From Roseicella sp. DB1501 (GTDB taxonomy: Bacteria; Pseudomonadota; Alphaproteobacteria; Acetobacterales; Acetobacteraceae): 64,000 nt of DNA. The position numbers and the translations under genes are program-made. A model generated the notes under the pieces. The model searched no databases. It was not told where the DNA came from and saw nothing but the letters and a program-made list of their open reading frames with translations. Of this stretch, positions 52,275 to 59,006 are shown piece after piece (position 1 is the first letter of the stretch; the number at the start of each line of letters is the position of its first letter). The stretch lies in assembly GCF_013112485.1 (NCBI RefSeq), contig NZ_JABFHG010000009.1, forward strand, positions 62,001 through 126,000, in the 5' to 3' direction.

Positions 52275-53283
52275 GCCGGTGCCGATGCCGGAGGGGCGGG
52301 GGGCGGCGACGCTCGCCGCGCCCGAGGCGGTGCTGGAGGCGGGGGCGGTGACGGTGCCCAAGGCGGGGCCCGTGGCGCCGCCCGCCCCGGTGCTCGCCGC
52401 CGCCCCGCCGCCGCGACGGGCCTGGGCGCCGCTGCTGCAGGCGGCGCCGCTCTGGCTCGTGCTGCTGCTCTTCTTCGTCTTCCCGCTGCTGGCGACCGGC
52501 GTCGTCAGCCTGTGGAACTACACGGAATACTCGCTGGTCCCCGATGTCACCCAGCGCAATTACGTCGAGATGTTCGAGGGCTGCGGCACGCTTTCGGACG
52601 GGCTCTGCACCACCTTCCGCACCTATCTCTCGACGCTCCGGCTCTGCGGCATGGTCTGGGCCACCACCCTGCTGCTCGGCTTCACCGTCGCCTATTTCCT
52701 CTGCTTCCACATCCGCTCGGATGGCATGCGCATGGCGCTGTTCCTGCTCTGCACGGCGCCCTTCCTCACCTCCAACGTCATCCGCATGATCTCCTGGATC
52801 CCGCTGCTCGGCCGCGAGGGGGTGGTGAACCACGCGCTGCTGGCGATGCGCCTGGTGGACCAGCCGCAGGACTGGCTGCTCTTCTCGGAATTCTCCGTCG
52901 TGCTCGCCTTCGTCCACCTCTACACGCTGTTCGTGGTGGTGCCGGTCTTCAACAGCATGATGCGCATCGACCACCGGCTGCTGGAGGCGGCACGCGATGC
53001 CGGGGCCAGCGCCTGGCAGACCATCTGGCACGTGGTGGTTCCATTGGCGAAGCCCGGCCTTGTCATCGGCTCGATCTTCGTCATCGTGCTGGTGATGGGC
53101 GATTTCGTGACCATCGGCGTCATGGGCGGGCAGCAGATCGCCTCGGTCGGCAAGGTGATCCAGGTGCAGATGTCCTACCTGCAATTCCCCGCCGCGGCGG
53201 CGCAGGCGGTGGTGCTGCTGGCCTTGGTGTTGGTCATCATCGCGGTGATGACGAAGCTGGTCGACATCCGGCGGGAACTCTAG
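52255..53283 (+). CDS. ABC transporter permease, PotB-like
   Basis: The 342-residue inner-membrane protein has six helices after a Pro/Ala-rich cytoplasmic N-terminus of about 55 residues. The EAA loop is seen in LLEAARDAGASAWQTIWHVVVPLAKPG, which contacts the ATPase. Length and order match PotB-type subunits. The start lies 20 bases inside the end of the binding-protein gene. The stop TAG (53281-53283) is supplied by the first codon of a palindromic repeat, and the protein ends MTKLVDIRREL, a normal position. Confidence 0.92.
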   Translation: MSSSRPEPVPMPEGRGAATLAAPEAVLEAGAVTVPKAGPVAPPAPVLAAAPPPRRAWAPLLQAAPLWLVLLLFFVFPLLATGVVSLWNYTEYSLVPDVTQRNYVEMFEGCGTLSDGLCTTFRTYLSTLRLCGMVWATTLLLGFTVAYFLCFHIRSDGMRMALFLLCTAPFLTSNVIRMISWIPLLGREGVVNHALLAMRLVDQPQDWLLFSEFSVVLAFVHLYTLFVVVPVFNSMMRIDHRLLEAARDAGASAWQTIWHVVVPLAKPGLVIGSIFVIVLVMGDFVTIGVMGGQQIASVGKVIQVQMSYLQFPAAAAQAVVLLALVLVIIAVMTKLVDIRREL

Positions 53284-53384
53284 AGCATGATCCGTTCACC
53301 TGCTTTCACGGCTCACGCTCCAGCCATCACCGGATCGCGTGATTCACGCTTTTCGGTTTTTTCACCTCAAGCGATCACGCTCTA
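53281..53384. repeat. Modular palindromic repeat (GGACCATGATCC-type, divergent copy) inside an operon
   Basis: The unit runs from TAGAGCATGATCCG to GCTCTA. Its second half (GATCGCGTGATTCACGCTTTTCGG, TCACCTCAAGCGATCACGC) is close to the copies at 3.8 and 46.1 kb; the first hairpin is largely lost. It sits between two permease genes of one transporter, ends four bases before the second start and carries no visible ribosome binding site for it. Confidence 0.75.
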
Positions 53385-53387
53385 GCC

Positions 53388-54266
53388 ATGGAAGAACGCC
53401 GTGGCCTCGGCTTCTGGCTGCTCGCCCTCTTCTTCGCCCTCTTCGTCCTGTTCCTCTACGGGCCGACGCTGACCATCCTCGCCCTCTCCTTCCAGGGGCC
53501 GGATGGCGGGCTGACCTTCCCGATGCAGGGCGTCTCGACGCATTGGTACCAGACGCTCTGGAAGGGCGTCGGCGTGGTCGATATCTGGGCCGCCTTTCGC
53601 CGCTCGGTGCGGCTCGGCCTCGTCGTCATGCTGCTGACGACGCTGATCTCGCTCTCGGCCGGCTATGCCTTTCGCCGCCGCTTCCCCGGACAGGGCCTGC
53701 TCTTCCATCTGACGGTCGCCAGCCTCATCGTGCCCTCCATCGTCGTCTCGCTCGGCATCGCGCTCGAATTCCGGCTGATTGACGATGCGGTGAAAGCCTA
53801 TGCCGAGGCGAGCGGCGCGGCTTGGCTTGCCGACTACGCGACCGCCATGGGGCTCTTCACCTCCGGCCTTGGTGCGCACCTCACCTGGACGCTGCCCTTC
53901 GGCCTCCTGATCATGTTCGCCGTCTTCAACCGTTTCCCGGCGCAACTCGAGGAGGCGGCGCGGGATCTCGGCGCCTCGCCCTGGCAGGTCTTCCGCCATG
54001 TCGTGCTGCCGCTGATCGCGCCGAGCCTGGTCGGCGTCGCGCTCTTCGGCTTCACCCTCTCCTGGGACGAGATCGCCCGCTCGTCGCAGGCGATCGGCGA
54101 CCTGAACACCCTGCCGCTCGAGCTGCAGGGGCTGACGACGACGGTGACGACGCCCGAGATCTACGCCCTCGGCACGCTGACCACCGGCGTCTCGGTGCTG
54201 GTGATCGGCCTTTCCTTCGCCGCCATCGCACTCTGGCGGCGGCTGCGGCTGAGATCGACGGCATGA
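53388..54266 (+). CDS. ABC transporter permease, PotC-like
   Basis: The 292-residue six-helix protein completes the transporter. The EAA loop is QLEEAARDLGASPWQVFRHVVLPLIAPSLVG. The N-terminal helix (LGFWLLALFFALFVLFLYGP) and ILALSFQGPDGGLTFP fit PotC-type subunits. Because the repeat before it lacks a clear ribosome binding site, its translation level may differ from that of its partner. It is followed by a serial-hairpin repeat and a convergent gene. Confidence 0.92.
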   Translation: MEERRGLGFWLLALFFALFVLFLYGPTLTILALSFQGPDGGLTFPMQGVSTHWYQTLWKGVGVVDIWAAFRRSVRLGLVVMLLTTLISLSAGYAFRRRFPGQGLLFHLTVASLIVPSIVVSLGIALEFRLIDDAVKAYAEASGAAWLADYATAMGLFTSGLGAHLTWTLPFGLLIMFAVFNRFPAQLEEAARDLGASPWQVFRHVVLPLIAPSLVGVALFGFTLSWDEIARSSQAIGDLNTLPLELQGLTTTVTTPEIYALGTLTTGVSVLVIGLSFAAIALWRRLRLRSTA

Positions 54267-54385
54267 ATGAAAGATTCATGCCGAGCGCCCGAATGGGCGC
54301 CGCGCCCGGTGGCGCGAAGCCAAGGTTTGCGGAGCAAGCCGCCCGGCGTCTGAGGAAGGCTGTTGATGTGCCAACATCAACAGCC
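54259..54385. repeat. Serial-hairpin repeat (copy 2) with bidirectional terminator hairpin
   Basis: Stems in order are GGCATGAAT/ATTCATGCC (54260-54282), GCGCCC/GGGCGC (54285-54300), TTGC/GCAA and GGCTGTTGATGT/ACATCAACAGCC (54358-54385, 12 perfect pairs, four-base loop). Backbone words GCCGAGCGCCCGAA and GCCCGGCGT are shared with the unit at 39.2 kb. The last stem lies between convergent genes and is a likely bidirectional terminator. Confidence 0.8.
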
Positions 54386-54392
54386 ATCGGCA

Positions 54393-55997
54393 TCAAGCGC
54401 GTCTGACGTTCCAGGGATAGGGCGAGGTGCCCTTCAGTACGCCCGTCAGGCCGCGATGGGCGGTGCGGATGAAGAACTGGCCGAGCGGCAGGAAGGGCAC
54501 CGCCTGCCAGCTCTCCTGCTGGATCGCCTCGGCGATCCGCTGCTGCTCCGCCGGGCTGCCGGCGACGAGCCAGTCGGTGGTGAGCTGCTCGACCTTGTCG
54601 TTGCGGTACCAACCGAACCAGCCGCGCTCGCCCTGGCCGCGGATCGGCGCATTGACCGCCGGGTTCATGATGGAGATGCCCGGCCACCAGGTATGGAAGA
54701 TGCTCCAGCCGCCCTTGTCCACCGGCTCCTTGCTGGTGCGCCGCTGCACCAGGCTGCCCCAGTCCATCTCCTGCAACTCGACAGTCATGCCGCAGCGTTG
54801 CAGCAGGTCGGCGGTGATCTGGCCGAAGGGGCCGATGGTCGGGAAATCGGTCGGGTTGATGACCACCACCCGCTCGCCCTTGTAGCCGGCCGCCTGCAGC
54901 ATCTGCCGCACCTTGCGGAGGTCGCGCGGCCCGTCCAGCGCCTCGCTGCCGGCGGTGGTGCCGTAGGGCGTGCCGCAGGGCCACATGGAATGGCACAGCC
55001 GCCAGGCCTCGGCATCGTTCGCCGTCACCGCCTGGACATAGTCGGCCTGGTTCAGCGCATGCAGCAGCGCGCGGCGGATGGCCGGGTTGTCGAAGGGCGG
55101 CTGCAGGAAGTTGAAGCGGCAGACCCCGATATAGCCGAGCAGGTTGGTGATCTCGACGGTGATGCGGCGGTCGCGGCGCAGCAGCGGGATGAGGTCGGCA
55201 TTCACCTGCTCCCACCAGTCGATCTCGCCCGATTGCAGGGCCGCGGCGGCCGTCGCGCTGTCGGGGATGATGGTCCATTCGATGCGCTCGAAATGCGCCT
55301 GCTTGCCGCCCGCCGTGCGGCTCGGCGGCTCCTGGCGCGGGACATAGCCCTCGTGCCGGGCATAGACGACACGGCTGCCGGAGACATACTCGCCCGGCAG
55401 GAAGCGGTAGGGGCCGGAGCCGATGACCTCCGGCACCTGCTGGAAGGGATCGGTCTTCGCCAGTCGCTCCGGCATGATGAAGGCGCCGTTGGCGAAGGGC
55501 TTGGCCAGCGCCTCCAGCAGCAGCGGGAAGGGCGATGCCAGCCGGATGCGGAGCGTGCGGTCGTCCACCGCCTCGAAGGCCTCGACGGCGGCGCCGAGCG
55601 ACTGCCCGAAGGTGTCGCGCCGCGCCCAGCGGGCGAGGCTCGCGGCGCAGTCCCGCGCCAGCACCGGCGCGCCGTCATGGAAGCGCAGTCCCTCGCGCAG
55701 CCGGATGGTCCAGCTTCGGCGATCGTCGGACGCCTCGTGCCCCTCCGCCATCTGCGGCCGGACCTGGAAGTCGTCGGTCAGGCCGAAGAGCGTGTCGAAG
55801 ACGGTCCAGCCATGATTCTCGGTGACGCCCGCGGTGGTCCAGATCGGATCGAGCGAGGTGAGGTTCGCCTGCGGCACCATGCGCAGGGTCCGGGCCCGCG
55901 GATCCTGCGCGAGGGCGGGACCCGCGAGCGGCGCGGCGGGCAGGCATGCCGCCGCCTTCAGGAGGCTGCGTCTGTGCATGGCATCTCTGCCGGGCAT
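54393..55997 (-). CDS. Dipeptide/oligopeptide-type ABC substrate-binding protein (SBP_bac_5)
   Basis: The 534-residue exported receptor has a twin-arginine-like signal (HRRSLLKAAACLPAAPLAG, cleavage after ALAQ). NLTSLDPIWTTAGVTENHGWTVFDTL (ends NLTSLDPI and VFDTL), WTIRLREGLRFHDGAPVLARD and GSGPYRFLPGEYVSGSRVV are typical of the DppA/OppA family. Such proteins bind peptides, nickel-chelates, opines or glycosides. No permease or ATPase genes follow, so it is an orphan. ATG 55979, six codons in, is an equally good start. Confidence 0.92.
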   Translation of the reverse strand: MPGRDAMHRRSLLKAAACLPAAPLAGPALAQDPRARTLRMVPQANLTSLDPIWTTAGVTENHGWTVFDTLFGLTDDFQVRPQMAEGHEASDDRRSWTIRLREGLRFHDGAPVLARDCAASLARWARRDTFGQSLGAAVEAFEAVDDRTLRIRLASPFPLLLEALAKPFANGAFIMPERLAKTDPFQQVPEVIGSGPYRFLPGEYVSGSRVVYARHEGYVPRQEPPSRTAGGKQAHFERIEWTIIPDSATAAAALQSGEIDWWEQVNADLIPLLRRDRRITVEITNLLGYIGVCRFNFLQPPFDNPAIRRALLHALNQADYVQAVTANDAEAWRLCHSMWPCGTPYGTTAGSEALDGPRDLRKVRQMLQAAGYKGERVVVINPTDFPTIGPFGQITADLLQRCGMTVELQEMDWGSLVQRRTSKEPVDKGGWSIFHTWWPGISIMNPAVNAPIRGQGERGWFGWYRNDKVEQLTTDWLVAGSPAEQQRIAEAIQQESWQAVPFLPLGQFFIRTAHRGLTGVLKGTSPYPWNVRRA

Positions 55998-56045
55998 GCT
56001 GCCATTCTTTCCCGGCCCGGCGGAAGGGTGCGCCGGGCGCGGCGC

Positions 56046-56411
56046 TCAGCTCGGCGACAGCCGGACCAGCTCCGCCTCGATCCGCGCCAGCGGGATCGGC
56101 TTGATCAGCACCTCGTCGAAATCCTTCAGCGTCTCGGGCTCGGTCAGCGGCAGGAGGGCATTGGCGGTCGCCGCCACCACGCGGCCGGCGAATCCCCCCT
56201 CCCGCAATTGCCGCGCAAGGTCGCGCCCGTCGGTCATCGGCAGGTGGCAGTCGAGCAGGATCAGGTCGAAGTGCCCCTCCGCGAGAGCCGCCACGGCGCC
56301 CTCCGCATCGGTGCAGTCCTCCACCTCGGCGCCGTTGGCCTCGCAGGCAATGCGCAGCAGGCGCCGGGCCGCGTCGTTGTCATCGACGATGAGCACCCGT
56401 CGCGCCGTCAT
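56046..56411 (-). CDS. Stand-alone response regulator receiver domain
   Basis: The 121-residue product is a single CheY-like domain: acidic pocket Asp10-Asp11, phosphorylation site Asp54 (LILLDCHLP), Thr82 and Lys104 (LIKPIP). No output domain or DNA-binding segment is present. It probably passes phosphate between kinases and other proteins, and the window encodes three histidine kinases that could serve it. The start is the ATG before TARRVLIVDD; upstream frame sequence is not receiver-like. Confidence 0.88.
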   Translation of the reverse strand: MTARRVLIVDDNDAARRLLRIACEANGAEVEDCTDAEGAVAALAEGHFDLILLDCHLPMTDGRDLARQLREGGFAGRVVAATANALLPLTEPETLKDFDEVLIKPIPLARIEAELVRLSPS

Positions 56412-56737
56412 GGCCGGCGATCCCCGCCCGGCCCGCGGGCGGCACCCCGCGATCGGGCATCCGGCGTCCTTGCGTCCATGCCTCTCCCGCCTGTTCCCGG
56501 CATGCCCGGAGCGGTTCGCCGTTGCGGCGGCGCCCATGGCACCATGGTTGGTCCGGCATGGAACAACTCGGAATGGCGAGCCGGTGGTAGCCAACCATGC
56601 TCGCGATACCGGATGAATTCTCACGCCAGGCGCGTCAATGGCTGTGGAAATAAAACTGTTGGCGGTTAAATGCGCCTCACAAAGCCGCTATGCGCTGCGG
56701 CGGCCGCCAAGTCGCTGCCGCCTCCGCCGCCATGGCG
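56412..56737. other. Intergenic region upstream of the receiver gene
   Basis: This gap holds no gene. An AT-rich patch at about 56640-56685 (GGAAATAAAACTG, GGTTAAATG) is the most likely promoter area for the receiver gene on the minus strand, but boxes cannot be assigned with confidence. Confidence 0.4.
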
Positions 56738-57631
56738 CTACTCGCCCTTCACCGTGTTGCGCAGGCGGCCGATGCCGTCGATCTCGCATTCGATGACATC
56801 GCCTGGCTGCAGCGTGCGCGGCGGCTGCATGGCATAGCCGACGCCCTCCGGCGTGCCGGTGATGATGACGTCGCCCGGCCGCAGGGTGAAGCCGATCGAG
56901 AGCTGGTGGATGATCTCCTTCACGTCGAAGATCATCTTCGATGTGTGGCTGTCCTGCCGCTTCTCGCCATTCACCCAGAGCCGGATGCCGGTGTTCAGCG
57001 CATCGAGCTCGGCGGCGGGGATGATCCAGGGGCCGAGCGGGCAGGAGCGGTCGAGCGACTTGCCCTTGAACCACTGGCCATAGCGGCGCTGCAGGTCGCG
57101 CCCGGTTACGTCGTTGCCGATGGTCCAGCCGAAGACGTGGTCGAGCGCCCGCTCCTTCGGGATGTCGCGGCCCTCGGTGCCGATGATGGCGGCGAGCTCC
57201 ACCTCGTAGTCGAGCCATTCGGTGACGCCCTTATGGGCTGGGATCCAGTCCTCCGGGGCGATGACGCAATCCGGGGCCTTGGTGAAGAATTGCGGGTATT
57301 TTGGCAGTTCCGAACTGGTGATCCCGCGGGTCCGGTCGCCTTCCGCCACATGGTCCATGTAGTTGCGGCCGACGCAGAAGACGTTGCGCCGCGGCCGCGG
57401 GATGGGGGCGAGGAGCCGCCAGGACCCGGCCGCCAGCAGCGCGCCGGCGGGCGGGCTCTCGGCCAGGGCCCGGACCGTGGCGAGCGCCGCCGGCCCCGCC
57501 TCGATCAGCGCCAGCATGTCGGTCATGCCGGGCGCGCCGGGAACCGCCGAGAGGTCGAGCATGCGTCCGTCCTCGAGCGCCACGCCGATGCGCGGTCCCT
57601 TGGCGTCGGTGAAGCTGGCGAGCCGCGTCAT
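56738..57631 (-). CDS. Fumarylacetoacetate hydrolase family protein
   Basis: The 297-residue enzyme has the FAH fold: an N-terminal cap with RIGVALEDGRMLDLSAVPG, then NVFCVGRNYMDHVAEG, WLDYEVELAAIIGTEGRDIP with the metal-binding Glu pair, and the GWTIGNDVTGRDLQRRYGQW segment with the metal Asp. IITGTPEGVGYAM closes the active site. Family members hydrolyse or decarboxylate beta-diketo and oxo-acids late in aromatic degradation. The precise substrate is open (2-keto-3-deoxy-acid hydratase, oxaloacetate decarboxylase or hydrolase). It is transcribed divergently from the cellulose operon. Confidence 0.92.
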   Translation of the reverse strand: MTRLASFTDAKGPRIGVALEDGRMLDLSAVPGAPGMTDMLALIEAGPAALATVRALAESPPAGALLAAGSWRLLAPIPRPRRNVFCVGRNYMDHVAEGDRTRGITSSELPKYPQFFTKAPDCVIAPEDWIPAHKGVTEWLDYEVELAAIIGTEGRDIPKERALDHVFGWTIGNDVTGRDLQRRYGQWFKGKSLDRSCPLGPWIIPAAELDALNTGIRLWVNGEKRQDSHTSKMIFDVKEIIHQLSIGFTLRPGDVIITGTPEGVGYAMQPPRTLQPGDVIECEIDGIGRLRNTVKGE

Positions 57632-57773
57632 GGATGATCCTCCCCCGCACTGTCGTCTGCGCAGGGGAGCCCGCGCGCCGGCCGCTGGCAAGCCCCGCTC
57701 TCCAGACCCCCATCCAAGCAGTTTGTTTATCCCTTGGCGCCAGCCTGCCGCCGATAGCGATCGTGAAGGTGGC

Positions 57774-58196
57774 ATGGCCCAGGACGATGACTTCGCTCGG
57801 ATGGCTGCGGCGCTTGGGGTGCCGGGGCTGCGATACCGGAGCTTCCGCAATGCACCGGTGCGCCCGGGCAGGGCTTTGGCGCCCCCCGAGCCGGCTTCTG
57901 ACCTGCCCGCCGCGCCGCCGCTGCCGGTCGAGCCGGCTTGGCCGGGCCGGCCAGTGGCCGCGGTGGCGCCGCTGCCCGTGCCCATGCCCATCGTTGCGAG
58001 CCCGGCGGCCGCGCCGGCCGCCTGGCCCTTGCTCGAACCGCTCTTCGCGCCGCCTGTGGCCGAGACGGTAGCGGTCGGCACCCTGGCCCGGCTCCGCGCC
58101 GCGCCGGCCGCCGGTGAGCGCCGGCCGGCATCCGCCGTCGGCCTGCCCGACCCGCTCTTCGCCCCGCGCCCCGCGCGCGGCGCCGGCTTCCGCTGA
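57774..58196 (+). CDS. BcsR-like protein of the cellulose operon
   Basis: The 140-residue protein begins with DDDFARMAAALGVPGLRYRSF, the short conserved motif of BcsR-type regulators (Asp-rich start, LGxPxLxYR). The rest is Pro/Ala-rich, probably disordered, with repeated LFAPP and LFAPRP words near the end. BcsR binds BcsQ at the inner membrane and is needed for cellulose secretion in enterobacteria. It is the first gene of the cluster, 12 bases before bcsQ, which supports the name despite the low-complexity tail. It may be called by another name in acetic acid bacteria. Confidence 0.65.
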   Translation: MAQDDDFARMAAALGVPGLRYRSFRNAPVRPGRALAPPEPASDLPAAPPLPVEPAWPGRPVAAVAPLPVPMPIVASPAAAPAAWPLLEPLFAPPVAETVAVGTLARLRAAPAAGERRPASAVGLPDPLFAPRPARGAGFR

Positions 58197-58208
58197 AGGG
58201 TCCCGCCG

Positions 58209-59006
58209 ATGCCCCTGCTCTGCATCGCCTCGCCCAAGGGCGGCGTGGGCAAGACCACCGTCGCCGCCAACCTTGCCGACGCCCTGCGGCGCGGGGGCCA
58301 GCGCGTGCTGGCGATCGATCTCGACCCGCAGAACGCGCTGCGCCTGCATTTCGGCGTGCCGCTCGCCGAGCGCGCCGGCTTCCTGGCCGAGCTGCCGCGC
58401 GGCATCGGCTGGCGCAGCGCCCTCCGGCTGACGCCCTCCGGCGTCGCCCTGCTCCCCTTCGGCACCGTTACCACGGCCGAGGCGCTCATGGTGACCGCTG
58501 CCCTCGAGGCGGCGCCGGCGCTGCTCACCGGGCCGGTGCGGGAGATGCTGGCCGATCCCGCCCTCCTCGTGGTGGCCGACCTGCCGCCCGGGCCGTCCCG
58601 CGCGCTGGAGTTGCTGGCGCCCCTGGCGAGCCTCGTTCTCGTCGTGCTACTGGCCGATGCCCAGGGCGCCGCGCTGATGCCCGAGATCGATAGCGGCCGC
58701 TTCCTCGGCCTTGGCGGCCTGGCCGGGCGGGATTCGGACGGGCCGCGCCTGGTGCTGAACCAGGTCGATCACGAGGCCCGGCTCTCGCGCACCGTCGCCG
58801 AGGCGATGGCGCAGCATCTCGGCCCCCGCCTGCTCGGCGCCCTGGCGCGCGAGGACGCGGTGGCGGAGGCCCTGGCGGAGCAGCGCCTGCTGCTTGACAG
58901 CGCGCCCGCGAGCCGCGCCGCGCAGGACCTGCGCGAGCTCGCCCGGGTCGTTGCCGCGGCGCTGCCACGCGCCGTCGAACCCGTCGCCGCGGGATGGGCG
59001 CGATGA
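58209..59006 (+). CDS. bcsQ: Cellulose biosynthesis protein BcsQ (ParA/MinD-type ATPase)
   Basis: The 265-residue ATPase has the deviant Walker A ASPKGGVGKTTVAANLA at residues 8-24, then LAIDLDPQNALRLHFGV with the signature Asp. VVADLPPGPS is the switch II region. BcsQ localises the cellulose synthase complex at the cell pole. Product length and place between bcsR and bcsA agree. Its TGA overlaps the bcsA ATG in ATGA, so translation is coupled. Confidence 0.92.
   Translation: MPLLCIASPKGGVGKTTVAANLADALRRGGQRVLAIDLDPQNALRLHFGVPLAERAGFLAELPRGIGWRSALRLTPSGVALLPFGTVTTAEALMVTAALEAAPALLTGPVREMLADPALLVVADLPPGPSRALELLAPLASLVLVVLLADAQGAALMPEIDSGRFLGLGGLAGRDSDGPRLVLNQVDHEARLSRTVAEAMAQHLGPRLLGALAREDAVAEALAEQRLLLDSAPASRAAQDLRELARVVAAALPRAVEPVAAGWAR

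Noticed and set aside
13813-53384. Classical insertion sequence
   Set aside because: The repeats are 50-155 bases long and no transposase frame is present in the window.
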